64,000 nt of DNA from Fasciola hepatica (taxonomy: Eukaryota > Platyhelminthes > Trematoda > Plagiorchiida > Fasciolidae). Below the pieces are notes generated by a model that saw only the letters and a list, made by a program, of their open reading frames with translations, ran no database searches and was not told the origin of the DNA. This document shows positions 24,711 to 37,569 of the stretch, one piece after another. The translations under genes and the position numbers were made by a program. Each line of letters opens with the position of its first letter. Position 1 is the first letter of the stretch. The DNA lies in assembly GCA_948099385.1 (NCBI GenBank), contig CANUEZ040000183.1, positions 5,332,001-5,396,000 of the forward strand, written 5' to 3'.

Positions 24711-26573
24711 CCAGATGAACTTTTTTCTTCGTAATTATTCCTCTTTCTTGATCTTCTCGTAATACGTCACAACACAAGGCTGAAATAAAGAAATTCTCCA
24801 TAACTTGATGTCGGTCACGTTAGTTCTGCTGCGGTTTGTTGGCGACTGAAATTGTGTGACCTAATCCATCATAATGAATTAGTCTGGAGTTCAGAAATTC
24901 GACTTTAAATAAATGTGATACATGACTAACGGAAGGTAAAGTTCATCGTGTGTAATCTTTTTGTCATTGGGAAATAAATACGAATCGTACTAGAAACTTT
25001 CCTTTCTTATGGATTTTCTTCTACGTTTCTGCCTAACAGAAAGAGGCAAAAAAGAAGCGACCACGTGCAAAATACTATGCTGGCTTACAGTTAAACAGCC
25101 AACTCACGGTTAATGGTAGCCTTACCAAAAGAAAATTTCTGGTTTATTTCGAGTGCATTACCTTGGTTTCAAGTGCCCATTGAATATGCGTTTGTTTTTC
25201 GCCACGTTGAAGAAATATTTGTTGAAAACCGGGAAATTCCTCTACTTTATTAAATAGGAGAGGGATGAAACTGTGTCAGTCTAACGAACACTCGTTCCTG
25301 TGATGAACACGTTTCTCACTCTTCCTGTGAAAGACAGCATGTTATTTCTCATTATTTGCGCAAGAAAGAGTGTTGTGACACGATGTGGTGTGCAAAAAGC
25401 GAACATATCCCACTTAGATAACGTTGTTAGCTGCAGTGGAATAAATTAAACAGCCGAAAAGCAATAAGTGTTTAATCCTAGATATGTTTTGATAAAAATT
25501 CCCATTCACCTTTGCAAATAAGGGCAGAGAAAGGTAAGTAGCTTTAACTTTCAGCCGATCGAAAGCCATTATTATAGGGACAACAAAGGCGGTTAAATGC
25601 TGCACTCAAGAAAATATCCGACTGGCACAGTAAGTCGTTTTGACCAGCAATTTACTTTGAACGAACTGTGGTGAGAATTACGGGGCTCATGAATACGTCC
25701 GTCGCATAAAGAAATCTATGAAGAAACTCATTTTATTGTTTGTGAGGTCGCAAAGTCACCATGCCGGTTGACGTGGGCTGTAAAATATCATGATCAATCT
25801 CTATGGTGGGGCTTTATTGAAAATACCCTGAAATGTGATGGAAAGATGAAAGTTTCCTGCTTGTCAAACCAAAGGTTGTTCTAGAAAATCTTCTGTATCG
25901 TAGAATGATGCACCAAGCCACGTCCCTAACGAGGCTGTACAGATGGTAGACGTGGGAAAATCTACCCATGTTAATAAATTTTACACTTGAAAAATAGCTT
26001 GAGAACCTAATGATTTCAATTTCCCAATTTCCTGCTAAAAGTCATCATCTGAATAAGACCAGGAATTTAGTCCTTGTGTATAGGGAAGAAGTTATTGCAA
26101 GTTTCCCATGCAAATCAGAAAATTTCACGACGTTACAACCTTGTACTTTGGAGACTGATTACTTTGGAAAACCCTGAATTATAAGGAGTTTCGACAATAC
26201 CTGTAGAGATGTGAGGCTGATGTTTGAATGAAGTGAACTTTTATTAATTTATTGGACGACAAAGAAAAATTCCCGATAGGATTTTCATCGTTACGTAAAC
26301 ACCATCTAAAATGTAACTTTTATGTGGCGCCCTCCAGTTCGATCTCTTGTTGTTGTTATCATCTTATCGGTCAGTTGTGAAATTTAATATAGTACTTCAC
26401 ATAACTGCGAAGACAGTTTTGTTTCTTTTTCCATCAGTAACCTATAAACTGGTATTCCCTAAACCAAATGCTTCTGTATATATTTATTGGAGACGCCCGG
26501 AAACTTTAAGAAATGTGGATAGTTAGTTGTTCTTATCAGACGAAAAGGAATGGTGTGCTTGATTGTCCTGCTC
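24711..26573. other. No gene recognised
   Basis: AT-rich intronic-looking DNA with short unassigned frames. Confidence 0.4.
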
Positions 26574-26598
26574 GTGTGTATGTGTGTGTGTGTGTGTT
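26574..26598. repeat. (GT)n microsatellite
   Basis: A short GT run about 210 bases upstream of the PAQR exon. It inflates the ORF reading through into that exon. Confidence 0.9.
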
Positions 26599-26807
26599 TG
26601 CATTTTGTCGCCGCTGTTACCACGGTGTTTATCAGATTTTCCCACGGTCAGCCACGTCCTAGGTAGCTGCGCATCGACCGCCGTTATCTTTATCGGGAAG
26701 AAAAGCAAAACTGAATCAAACCAGCCGCAACAGCAGACACAACATCGTCTACGCCGTGTTTTTATCGCATCCCTGATTGTTGCCTCCTACCGCTGTTTTT
26801 TATCCAG

Positions 26808-27047
26808 ATGGAAAAACGCGCCAGCCCCACCCGGAGGAGCCTATTGTCCGACACAGTTGGAGCAAATTGCCAATTGTGTCACCCATGTGCCATTGGTACC
26901 ACTCAGTATATTTGGCCTGATACGTCTGTATGGCAAAGCTTCAACCTGGTCTCAATGGATCGCGGCCATTGTGTATGGGACTGCAGTGTGTTGTCTCTTT
27001 ATAGCCTCATCCGCATTTCATCTGTGCTCGCTGTTGGCTCATGGCAG
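26808..27047 (+). CDS. PAQR/MMD-like membrane protein, internal exon
   Basis: This 240 bp exon encodes the start of the PAQR (progestin/adipoQ receptor, hemolysin III-like) domain, closest in my reading to MMD (PAQR10/11 type). It follows a pyrimidine-rich acceptor (CTGTTTTTTATCCAG) and ends at donor GTTAGT. It begins with the third base of a codon and ends with two bases of one. Motifs: a short basic start (WKNAPAP), GGAYCPT, then E-x3-N-x3-H in EQIANCVTH, the first PAQR signature. Two hydrophobic helices follow (about THVPLVPLSIFGLIRLY and WIAAIVYGTAVCCLFIAS), then SSAFH, the S-x3-H metal-binding motif. The family has seven membrane segments and sits in Golgi, endomembrane or plasma membranes; only about two segments are here. 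Later exons with the remaining zinc-binding histidines were not found. The exact subfamily is less sure. Confidence 0.82.
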
Positions 27048-28853
27048 GTTAGTGAATGATCAGATGTGGCGAAGGCCTATTCTCTGGACAGGGTGGGTGG
27101 ATGAGTTAGCAGTGAAATTGATCAGTGTTATATTTTGTAGACTCTGTTTACCGTTTCAAAATCTTATATCCCATAAGTTCACATCGGTCAGTCGATCAGT
27201 CAGCCAATCAGATCAAGTCAGTCAGTCAGTCAGTCAGTCACTCAGATCCAAGCGTACTCGGCTCTTCACTCATTTGTTCCCGCTGTTCAGTCTGAGTGAT
27301 TGTATCGATATGATAACTGTTTTCAGGCTTACTTTCCGGTTGCATCGTACGTGGAAGACTTTCATTTACATCTGTTCCACAAGTTTCTTGTTTGATCATT
27401 TCATATTCGAGATATTTATGACTTGAGTCGACTTAATTCAGGGTTTCTTTGCATTTTAATGTGTTTTCGGGGTATAGAGGGACACTTTTGTGTTGAAACG
27501 ATATTTTCGTTGATCTACTTTAGATGTTACACGTTGTTTTCTTGAAAACAAACTAGGTTTAAATATAGATTACGATATTGCATTGTCTATGGTCAGAACA
27601 ACACAGTACCGAAGACGCAAGCTTGAATCGATCCGAGTAACCAGCCTCGTGACGTTCACATAGTACGGTTAGTTAGGCTAGAAGAATCATAGGAAATAAC
27701 GTGTTTGCTTGCTTCCCTCGGTCCTTCATCCCTCATTCACAAAACATGCCACGTTTTTTTGGCTATATCCAAACAAATAGATAATCTTTTTTTCCCGAGT
27801 TGAAATTACAGTTTTATTTGAGCTGTTTTTCCCCGGACTGTCGAATTTTAAAACTCTCTATGTGTGTTTCTGTGTGTCTGTCGGCATATGCAAACATGTA
27901 CCGTTATTCGAATTGCTGTTTTGAATAAATGACTAGTTGAATGGTGCGACAGGTAACGGAAGGAAGTAGACAGTTGAAAATGGAGTGATTTGCAGATAGC
28001 TGTTTGACTGCCGCGTTCATTCCCATCATCATCACATAAAATCAGAGTTGTCCATGTGTCCGTGCCTGTGTGTGTGTGTGTTTATGATATGAATACGCAA
28101 GTTGAACATCTCTCACTGATAAGGATGAACCAGCTCTGGGGTAACCGTGACCGATTTCGGTTGTTTTTCTTATGGTCTAATAGATTTCTCCACACCTAAT
28201 TCAGTGACAAATTCTCCGTTGATTTGCCGACATAAGCTAAGATCGTGAAAAGTGAACCGGACCCCCTTAGTCATACAATTTGTCACTGGCTGGTGTTCAT
28301 CAGCTGATGAAAAGAGTGCCATCTGATCATCTTGAACATTGTGATAACAAACGTTTTACTCCATCCTAGCTGAGGTGTTGATCTTCGTAAATTTTTCATC
28401 TCATATTATTCTCTGACTTCTGTTATTTATCGTGCAATAATAGTTCAGTACGTCCGTAAGTGAGGCGAATTCGGTCAGTTAAAAGTAGCCGGCTTTGGAA
28501 TTTCAACCGCTGGAAGTGGTGGAATTTGAGTCAGTGAATCCAGCATCTTCAGTTTGACATCATAACCAATTGAACACTAATGGTTTCGCACACATCTCCC
28601 ACATCAAGTTGGTTGTGTATGCGCGCACAGCCAGAGTGAACTAGAGTGAAACGAAAGAGGGGTTCAGAACAAATCCGCGTAACAATGAGGCGAGCAAAAT
28701 TAGGAAATAAAAGCGCAAGTTTCGACGATTCGAAGCGGTAAAATACAGATGGATGGATAAAAGTTGTTGGAAACGGACGACCGACTTCGTTTAGATATGT
28801 AATAATTGTAAAATGCTCAAAACCAGATAAGTTTATTTTATTTCAGAACGAGA
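27048..28853. other. Probable intron; simple repeats only
   Basis: The open frame continues past the donor to 27426 but turns into repeat and loses PAQR similarity. It contains a GTCA run. Beyond it I see only short GT runs (for example 28070-28083) and unassigned DNA. Confidence 0.5.
27215..27240. repeat. (GTCA)n microsatellite
   Basis: About six tetranucleotide units, with related imperfect units upstream. Confidence 0.9.
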
Positions 28854-29166
28854 TGAAACTGATTCTGGTTGTCCCACGCTCGTATGTCTAAATTGTACCT
28901 AGGTGTCATATCACATTTATAGCATTGCTAGTATAGGTCCGAGACAACAACCGTAATTCGTATATTTGCCAAATTGATCGACAGTTGTTTTGAGTGACTG
29001 GCAAATCAAAACAGTAATCAATGAACGAATTCTAAACAAATTGATGTATTGCTATCTATTTTGCATGAAGCATCGCACTGTGACAAAGATCCGCGATGCT
29101 ATCATGATCATCGGCCAACTTTCATCCGAGATGTCATTACATCAGATTGATCACTCTCATGGTCGG
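28854..29166 (+). repeat. About 313 bp segment, inverted partner of 22388-22703
   Basis: Matches the reverse complement of 22388-22703 from GAAACTGATTCTGG to about CATGGTCGG. The homology stops sharply at both ends. No terminal repeat or target-site duplication is obvious, so the mechanism of spread is unknown. Confidence 0.75.
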
Positions 29167-29409
29167 GTTTGCACGAATGAACTTGTTGTTTGTATTTTAA
29201 ACAAAGTATTTTCATGCAGTGATTCTGGGATGATTCGATAACGGGTCACATTGAACCATCAGACGATCGCCTTGAGTAGTTGTGAAATTGATCATAATAA
29301 TGTGCTTTTATTGAACGAATTTTGGTGCGTCTAAGAAAGCGTTGCCATAATTTAGAATGTCTGGATTCAGTTGGCATAATGCTATTTTAATCTTGGTACC
29401 TAATTACTG

Positions 29410-29680
29410 CTGTATTTTTATCGCGTGCTTTCGCACGAGGCCTCGAAAGCCCATTACATTATCAGGAATGACTGACAATCCGAGTTTACATTGAGACTAG
29501 AAGTAGAGAACCACATAAGGTCCAAACGGGTTGGATGTGGTAACGATCCATGCGATAGTGGATAACAGTCTGCGATTCAGGTGTCCAGCGATGGCGGGAT
29601 CCGAACCCTCGACCTCCACCTTGGTGGTCAGTAAAAGCTCTAAATCAGTTGAATACCATGGACCAACACGCCGCTGAGAT
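29410..29680 (-). mobile_element. tRNA-derived SINE, family 1, second copy
   Basis: On the minus strand it has a decayed A-box region (GATTTAGAGC), a B box GAGGGTTCGGATCCC near 29615-29598, then the same body order as 6852-7128 (TTACCACATCC, CCTTATGTGGTTC) and a tail with the hairpin CGTGC/GAAA/GCACG. Divergence from the 6.9 kb copy is high, so the family is old. Confidence 0.6.
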
Positions 29681-31100
29681 CCTTCGACTTACCGGTGATT
29701 GTGTTGTCTCCGTCTATCGGGGCCGAGTACGGTGCACATTGAGTCGAAGATGATGTCTGCCATGTGTAATTTCTTATCCAGGTGTCCGATATTTGGCAGC
29801 AGAAAGTGTTTCTAATCAGGCGATGTTTCGGGTTACTGAGCGTAACCTTTCCCTAGCGGGTTAGCAACATTCCGATTTAGCCGGCATTTCAGAAAGGTGT
29901 AGAACCGTGAGTGGTTTGAATATTGGTGTTGTTCGCAGCCCAGCCTAATCGTTCTCTCTGGCTGCTGATAGCTGATTTTAGAGTTTAGGTGACAAATATT
30001 TCATCACCTTTGAGGTGTTCTGCGCTATGATAATGCCACATCGACGGTTGATGAAACGTTTGCGTTGTGAACGCCAAGCTATGCAATCAGGAAGGAACTC
30101 ATAAAATGCGTGGCATTGTTTTAGTGTTCTCACTGTATATGTCTAAAGGACTCACTGACGTCCGTTTGATTGACCTTCTAAGTTACTCATGGGAAAATCA
30201 TCAGTCAAGTTTCCTGCCTGATAAGATCCGTGCGGTTGATTTGGTGCAGTCTGTTTGATGCGCAGGGTCAGAGTATCGGCATGATCATAGTTATCTTTTC
30301 ATTTCCATTTCCATCATCGAGTTGATCAGCCTTATCTCCTTGGATGCACTAGGGGTTTTTATTCTTTTACCCTACCAAACAGAAAATGTAGTTATTTTGA
30401 ACCTATCTTAATATCAATCATCAATCAACACCTTGGTGCATGTGTAAAGCTGATCATTCAAGATACACTTTTTTAGGATGGCTCTCCTCATCGCTACAAA
30501 GATCTTATCATAAACGGGAGTGTTCGGAAGTATTGCGTGCCCGCCCACCTTAATGTTGCTCGTTAATTTTTGGTGTTTGATCGACAGACCATTTTAAGGG
30601 GGGCTGAATCCTCCGACTCAAGGAATGTTAGTGAACATTACATCCCAAAGATGTTGTACTAATTTTAGCCTTTCAGTTTATCATTTGTCCAGTCACGTAG
30701 TACTTTTTCGGGAAAATTCATGGAACCAAATTTCTGTCTGATAGAATACGTGCACATTTGGGATACTCATGTTGAATTGTGCATGTCCATACTCGTCCGT
30801 CTCTCGAGGGTTCCGAATCGAACAAATGGAATGCTACGCACACCAGGTGTGATCGACGACGCCTAAACCTTTTAATGATGAGATACTTGTTGGATGAGTC
30901 TTCGCTGTTATATGGGTAGATAAACATCGGAAATGAGTAGGAAAAGCCTTATATTGCAGAATTTGCACATTTTGACATCAGTACGCGTTTTTGGAGGCAA
31001 ATAGTTGCATCAGCTATTCATTCTCCAGCATGCAAAAGTTGTTTGAAATGAATATGTCGGAATGGATCAACCCTCATTCGAACTGGATAATATGTTTGTT

Positions 31101-31105
<5 letters not shown>
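29681..31105. other. No gene recognised
   Basis: Frames at 30067-30258 (+) and 30927-30718 (-) have no domain that I recognise. Confidence 0.4.

Positions 31106-31156
<51 letters not shown>
31106..31156. repeat. (GT)n microsatellite, about 51 bp
   Basis: A GT run about 300 bases upstream of the CR1-like LINE. Confidence 0.97.
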
Positions 31157-31157
<1 letters not shown>

Positions 31158-31489
31158 TCAAGTCGACGTGTTGGTCGTGACGGTTACATGGTTCAGAAAA
31201 AACTGCGCTACGCCAGTGACTTGTGTTGCTGAGCTCTGCGAATTTCAGTCATTTGTGGGTTATTATCTCTCTCGGTGGATTATCACCACGTGATGAGTAA
31301 AACGGACTGTGCTAAAGTGTGTGATTGTTTGATCTGGAAGAAAACTGTGCGATATAGGACAAAAGCTCTGCTTTTGATGAATGTAATGGACGGATACACA
31401 TTCAATGTGCCAAAATTCCTGCAGATAAATATGAGTGGCTGAAACTATGTGAAAATACGGTTATTAAAATTGCGTGTTCTAGTTGTGTT

Positions 31490-32275
31490 GTGACCAGGCG
31501 TCATCCCCTACCAGACTCTCCGCCGACCCAAGTGTATCCCAGCACGCCACCAGCGGAGATATGTTCACCAAATGTAAACCCTTCGTTGTCCTGCGCCTCG
31601 GTCGCTGCCGCAGCTACTGGGGCCACTCTCCAAACGAACAAAAGGAAGAAGAGTACAAAGGACAGCCCTCCACCTGAGACGGCAGACAACGTTTCGTGTC
31701 CAGCTCCGCCTGCCGGACCACCAACGCCACCGAACCTACCAGTTGACGCTCAGGATGACACAAACAAGTGGAAGGAGGTTCCCTCAATCCCAAAGAGGGT
31801 TTCACCAACCCGTGAACAATGCTTTTTGGCCCTAAACATCCCGGAGGCTACTACAACATCCACCCAGGAAAGACTGGATCGTGATCTGATGCAACTCAGG
31901 CTGATGCTGAATAAGCTGTTTACGGAAGATGAAGCAGGACTGGTGGCAACAATTCGGGTCAAAGCAGCATTCAGACTTGGGAAGCTTCGAGAGTACGGAA
32001 GACCGCGAAATCTGAAAGTTGTTCTTAGTTTGCAAGAGCAAGCGAGTGAGGTTTTAAGACGGTCCTACCGCCTTAAGAGGAGGCTCTTTCGTCTACACCA
32101 AGATCTTTCTCCTGAGGATTGTCAAAGGATGAGTCAAGCCTGTGCAGAGATCAGGGAGAGAAGGGAAAACGGTGTAACGGACCTTCACATCCGGGATTTT
32201 CCCGTGGCTCGGAGGAGATTACAGATAAGCTGGCCACAACTACTACTGATGGGCCCTCTAAGCGCGCAGCAGTAG
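31490..32275 (+). pseudogene. CR1-like ORF1 region
   Basis: A 261-codon open frame has a long Pro/Thr-rich N-terminal half. About residues 105-250 hold an RNA-binding-like region with FRLGKLREYGRPRNLKVVL, then RRLFRLHQDLSPEDCQRM and RENGVTDLHIRDF. Such a domain precedes the endonuclease in CR1-type LINEs and probably binds element RNA. The frame ends soon after, and the endonuclease continues in another frame. This is either a frameshift in what was one protein or an ORF1/ORF2 boundary. Confidence 0.55.
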
Positions 32276-33172
32276 ACGGTTTTCGGGCAGGGAACAACCG
32301 GGCGCCATCTGCCAAAATACTGCTGACCAGTGTCCGTGAATTACTGAACAAAAGGGACGAATTGGAGGCACTAGTGCTGAGCGGAACCCCGGCTATAATT
32401 GCACTTACCGAGACATGGCTAACGGATGATATTCGGGAATCAGAGGTCTCAACACCACGGTATGCGCTTTTTCGAGTTGATCGAATTCGTGCCAGAGGTG
32501 AACGGGGGTGTTGCCATGTATTTGAAAAATGGGATACCAGTACATATACTTGATATCTTTGTGGACCAATGTGGGTACGGGGAGTCGCTGTGGTGCGGAG
32601 TAAAATTTTCCAACAGTGGCTACGTAGTGCTTGGAATCATCCATCATACTCCGGCGGCTGACGTGCAAGGCATTCTGGATTCCATGTATCGATGGGCGAC
32701 GGACGGCCATTGTCTGGTTCTTGGCGACTTTAATGCTCCTGAAGTTGACCGGGTGTTGAGCAGATGCAACGTAGCCTCGGACAGGTTCTCCCGTTGTCTG
32801 TATCAAATAGTGTGCGACCTCTCCTTGCATCAGCATGTGCAAGAACCGACCAGGCGTCAAGCGCATCAGGTATCCATCCTTGACCTAGTCTTCTCCACAC
32901 GAATTTTTGACATAGATGGAATCGATCTTTTGCAGCCATTGGGCTCCAGCAACCACGCGATACCAATCATCCGCTGGAGACGCAGTGCCTTCTTCCATCA
33001 GAATCTGCAGTGCGAGCCGAACGTGTGGCGCATGCCCTTTGCTGAAATGAAAAAAGCTGCTGCCGCCTTGCCATGGAACTCGCTCGTTAGTGGTGAAGTG
33101 GATGAAGCATGGAGTTCCTTCAAATTAGAAATAGCTACACTGGTGGGCTTGTTTGCACCTCCCCACAGGTGA
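32276..33172 (+). pseudogene. CR1-like APE endonuclease, frameshifted
   Basis: The N-terminal part (frame ending 32553) has TPAIIALTETWLTDD with the catalytic Glu. The C-terminal part (frame 32426-33172) has GGVAMYLKNG, LGDFNAP (Asp and Asn kept) and SNHAIP, where the usual SDH has lost its Asp. The frame change is near 32500-32515. The enzyme nicks target DNA to prime reverse transcription; this copy is unlikely to work. Confidence 0.7.
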
Positions 33173-35089
33173 AGAAGTCATGCTAAGGGACAGCCATGGT
33201 TTGACAAGGAACTACGTAGTCAGCTGTGAAAAAGAAACCGAGCTTGGCAGCATTTTTGATCCTCAGGCACGGGATAAGACAGGTAAAAACATTCAAAACT
33301 GGTGTTCGACGCTGAAGACTACGAAGAGACGCGAATACGAAGAGAGACTTGCGGCCGATTGCGTCTCAGCACCAAAAAGGCTGTTTGCATACCTGAGAAG
33401 GAGGACTAAGGCTCGCCCAAGCATCCCAACACTGCTTCACAATGAACTCATCGCAGACTCCGATTGGGGTAAAGCAGAACTATTGACTGTTCACTACACT
33501 GGTGTTTATGCCATGTAGGGGCCATCCTCGCCCCAGCCTCCACAGAGTGCAGTCACCATGGTGTGGAGATCGTTAGTCGTGGAAGAGGTTTCCAAGGCTA
33601 TGTAAGGGATACGGCCACATACATCGTCTGGTCCGGACTGGATCCATCTTCTAGTCCTCCGGGAACTAGCTGAAATTATCGCGCCTCAATTCACGAGACT
33701 GTTTAACATTTCGATGGAACAAGGTGAACCACCATCCGAATGGAAAAAGCCGTTGTCATTCCGATGTTCAAGGGCGGCAAAAAGGCGGATGCTGCAAATT
33801 ATCGTCCAGTAAGTCTTACGCGTGTCGTAGGAAACGTAATGGAACGTTTGGTTTCGAAGGAACTGCAACAGTACCTCGAGAGCCATGAGCTCCTCAGTCG
33901 CCAGCAACATAGCTTCCGGAAAGGTCAATCCTGTCAATCAAATCTGATACTAGCACGTGAACGTTGGGAACAAGCTAGAGAGGAGGATCACCCTACAGAA
34001 GTTATCTAAGCTGGTTTCTTCAAAGCTTTCGACAAAGTGCCTCACAATCACTTGCTCCATAAGTTGAGATCACTGGGAGTGGCAGAACTATTTCTCTCGT
34101 GGATGGAAGACTTACTAAAAGGGAGGTCCTCCTCTGTGAAAGTAGCTTCATCATGCTCTGAGTGGCATGAGGCATCCAGCGGAGTGTCACAAGGCTCGGT
34201 CTTAGGCGCACCGCTGTTCGTATCTTTCATCAATGACTTGCCACAACAGATGGTGCCCCCCTCTCAGGTCTATGCCAACGATCTCAAAACCTGGCATTTG
34301 ATCAAAACTACGGTGGATCACGAGGCACTACAATCGGATTTGGATACTCTAACACGGTAGTCCAACGTGTGGGCTCGCCCAATCAATGTGAAAAAGTGTG
34401 CCCGGCTACAGCTAGGGAGACCGAGGTCTGAGGAAACCTACTCCTTTCAAGGAGCTACTTTTCGACTGTCCACCGCTGGAAGAGACCTAGGAATGATAGT
34501 GTCATCTACGCTGAAAACCCGAAATTACACTGACAGGGTGTGCGCCTCTGTGTGGAGCATCTATGGTGTGATCCGTCGGACGTTTGGAAGGATACCTTAT
34601 GGTGCTTTCAAACTCCTATAAACCTCACACGTCCGTACTCGACTGGAGTACGGCGAAGCGGCTGCATTTCCCTGCACGGCTTCTGAACGTGGGAAGCTGG
34701 AAAGAGGACAGCGAGCCGCCACTCGTCTCGTTGCTGGACTAAGAGGGGTTAGTTACGACAGGCGGCTGGAGTTACCCGGTCTGTTTCCGGAGGCATATCG
34801 AAGAGTGCGAGGCTACCTGACATGCATCCGGCGAATACTCCGGGGTGAATTGGGCACCGAGTTGCAGGCTTAATTCCCTCTGCTTGGCAACTCGCGCACA
34901 AGGGGGCACTCGATGACGCTCACGAAACTGCAGTCGACTGGGCTACCGCTGGTCTACCGTCTTTCCAGGAGGGTAACCAAACTGTGGAACTCACTGCCAG
35001 CTGACATGGTGGAAGAGGACAACTACAAACCTCTCAAAAGGAAACTGGATACACATCTGATGGAGCGTTGGCGTGAATCACTGTCGTGA
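33173..35089 (+). pseudogene. CR1-like reverse transcriptase with stops
   Basis: RT blocks in order: VVIPMFKGGKKADAANYRPVSL (about 33755-33820), RQQHSFRKGQS, FFKAFDKVPHNHL, GVSQGSVLGAPLFVSFINDLP, and YAND at 34271-34282, where YADD would be expected, so the first catalytic Asp is lost. The C-terminal block RTRLEYGEAAAFPC and a final segment end at the stop 35087-35089. In-frame stops occur near 34007, 34360, 34620 and 34870. The link region (33153-33518) is in another frame. Confidence 0.75.
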
Positions 35090-35339
35090 GGCTACAGCCA
35101 AGAGTGAATGGTGATAAGGCTCATACGGGAGGTGTCCCACTGCATCTAATCCCGGAAAACTTGAAAAACTTGAAAACTATGATTTCCGCCATTGTGGGGC
35201 ATAGTATGAAGTCGCTTGAATCAGTCGTTGTCGTTATATTCATAGCTTTTTTGACGGCTGAACGCTATGTTTTAGTCTTAGACATTGGGATGGAATTTTT
35301 CATCTAGGTAAACGTTTGAAGTGCCGTCCTTTCTGATTT

Positions 35340-36560
35340 TCCATCAACTCTCTTTCTCAGCAAATAACAGGGTCAGATCAGACCAAAGTGGATTGTTCTC
35401 CGACGCAATTAAGAGGTCTAAGTCTGTGTTGAGGTGGTCACTCCATGGCACATACCCTAACTAGTGGGTTTGGCCGTGTAGGACGAGCAAGTGTTTCTGG
35501 TTAGGACCCACATGAAGACATTTTCTGGCATGGCTGGGCGCCGTGGTCAAAAGTGCAGTTGTATTCGAGCTCTTTCTTTGTCTTCATGAATTCCACTTAT
35601 ACCTGTGTTTTCTGTTAGTTGGCTTTTATTTGTTTTGTCTGCATCAGATGATGTTATCAGGTAACAATCCAAGCCAAGGCACAGAAGAGCGTGGCTCATT
35701 GTTGAAAAAACTGAATTCTTTTGTTTCGTTCTAGTTCACTTTCTTTTTATTTTACGTTCGCAGTATAATATGTCAGGAACGATGTCACTGCTAACTATAG
35801 GCTGTCAATTGGGGAAATGACCGGCGACAGCGGCGGCTGCGCGCGTAGCGGTGCGACTATTCGAACTCGGGACGGAAGGGTCCAAGGCCGACCGTGATAA
35901 CCGATTGAATCCCGCCAGCCCATTCGAAAGGCGGCCGATACGTGGTTGCATAATAAAAAAGATATGGGATTGCTAATCAGTGGTTTTCACCTTTTGTGTG
36001 ATATACATTCTGGATGAAGTTCGCGCGAATCATCCACCGAGTGTTCGGGGACTTTAAGTGACGTGACCAGGTGTCGTGATAAACTGTGTATGCATTCACC
36101 TCTTTTATCGTCTGCCAACAGTCTCCAGGGCTACTACTGACATTGCTACTGCTACTACCAGGTTTACTACGACTGGTGATGCCGATCCTACCACTGCAAC
36201 TACTGACTGACATTGGCAAGTATTCCTTTTTGCAAACCTCAGATGAGGAAGTCTTCGTTTCGAATTATGCCATCGCCGGTCACTTCCGCTTTTGATACAT
36301 TTTTAGTGATCACGAGCTCTTCACAGAACTTTGGTGGGTAATTTATATTGCAAACAAGTGAATTATGTTAATTAGGACTTATGAGATCATTATTAATACT
36401 ATTACTGAAATCAGTAGAGTCATTTCGAATTATACTGGCATACAGCGAACCCACGTTATTTGCAAAGCAACGCATGGATTGTAATCTCCGTATACACTAT
36501 AGACTTATTTCAATGTTCTATTTTGTACATTGGAAATACAACCCAAATCAGCGCATAGAA
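35340..36560 (+). repeat. Dispersed composite repeat A, copy 2
   Basis: It begins with a decayed LINE 3' end and the tail CACAGAAGAGCG near 35690, followed by about 170 bases with a GC-rich patch (35820-35900) missing in copy 1. It then aligns with 18190-18990. A short stretch near 35790-35880 also resembles 15900-15990. Confidence 0.6.
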
Positions 36561-37569
36561 GTGTGGTGTTATTGGCTGGAAGAGATGGGACTGAAAATTG
36601 ATTGATCTCTTTAGCCGAAAACTCATCGGTCCTGGTGACTCTGGAATCTTCTTCTTTTCACGTGAATATCAAGCTTCCGTATATTGGTTAATCACGATAT
36701 TAAACTTCTCGAGTATGATATGGAAAACCTCCCTGATAAGATTCATAGACACACGTGAAACTAATCGATCTATGAAAGCAAACGACACCCTTAGAAAATT
36801 TGAAGTAATCGCTATAGATGCTAATTCAGAAGATCTGAGTTCATTATAACATCGATAGTATAGGTAGATAGAATTAACCACCGGCTGATTGGTGAGAATT
36901 CATTTTTCAAAAGGTTGAATGGGTCGGCAAATAGGCTACTTTACCGGCGTTTTGCCTGATCGAATAGTCCAAGGGGAAGAAGGGGCACTTACACCAAATG
37001 CCACTACAGTATTCGAGGATGGGAGGTATTCAGACGTGGTACAATCCACTAAATCGGGACACGATGATGGAAAGTCTTGAGCAGGAGCAGCACGAAATTT
37101 TTTCGATGTACTTTCAACTTGTGTGGATCATGTTAGATAATGGGAGGGGGGTGAGTTTTTGTCAAGTGGTTCTGTAAACCAGAGCATTCAGATAGGGACA
37201 GTTTCAATTCTTTGGACAAATACCTTACTCTGATAACCCTGTGCCAGTTACCAAAAAGAGACAAACAGAACCATCACAGCATTACGAAAATGACCTTCAA
37301 CCCAATTTCACTATACGACGATTTGCAGCAAAGTGACTGAAAATCATAGGAAAATATTCACTTCTCAGTTTTGCTATCTTCAGTGTGACCTAGGTACGAG
37401 TTCAATGGGCCGCAAGTTCAGTCCAGTTTAAAACAAACATTATTCGTGCTCTGAGTTCGAAGGTCTTGGTTAGTAACCCTTAATGGAAATCGCAATCGGA
37501 AGTGATAAAAAACAAAGTATGAGAACAGTGAGAACAGTACTGCAAATAGTGATATCAAGTCAATAAGGA
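36561..37569. other. No gene recognised
   Basis: Frames at 36598-36849 (+) and 36881-36669 (-) overlap each other and show no signature. Confidence 0.4.

Larger units (their letters stand above)
31450..35180 (+). mobile_element. CR1-like LINE, near full length, inactive
   Basis: Three parts follow in order on the + strand: an ORF1-like region, an APE-type endonuclease and a reverse transcriptase, then a short 3' UTR. The 3' end has ACTTGAAA-type repeats (about 35158-35178), the short tandem tail typical of CR1 elements. Both edges are approximate. Several frameshifts, stops and active-site changes make it a dead copy, but the degree of decay is moderate. Confidence 0.75.

Noticed and set aside
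26563..26807. N-terminal extension of the 287-codon frame before the PAQR exon
   Set aside because: It consists of GT-repeat translation and low-complexity sequence, and a clear acceptor lies at 26806-26807. PAQR similarity starts only after it.
27048..27426. C-terminal extension of the same frame
   Set aside because: It follows a good donor, loses PAQR similarity and runs through a GTCA repeat, so it is intron read-through.
28990..29241. 83-codon frame shared with minus 22568-22314, considered as a conserved small protein
   Set aside because: Differences between copies change residues, and the frames end in unrelated flanks. Identity reflects recent DNA duplication.
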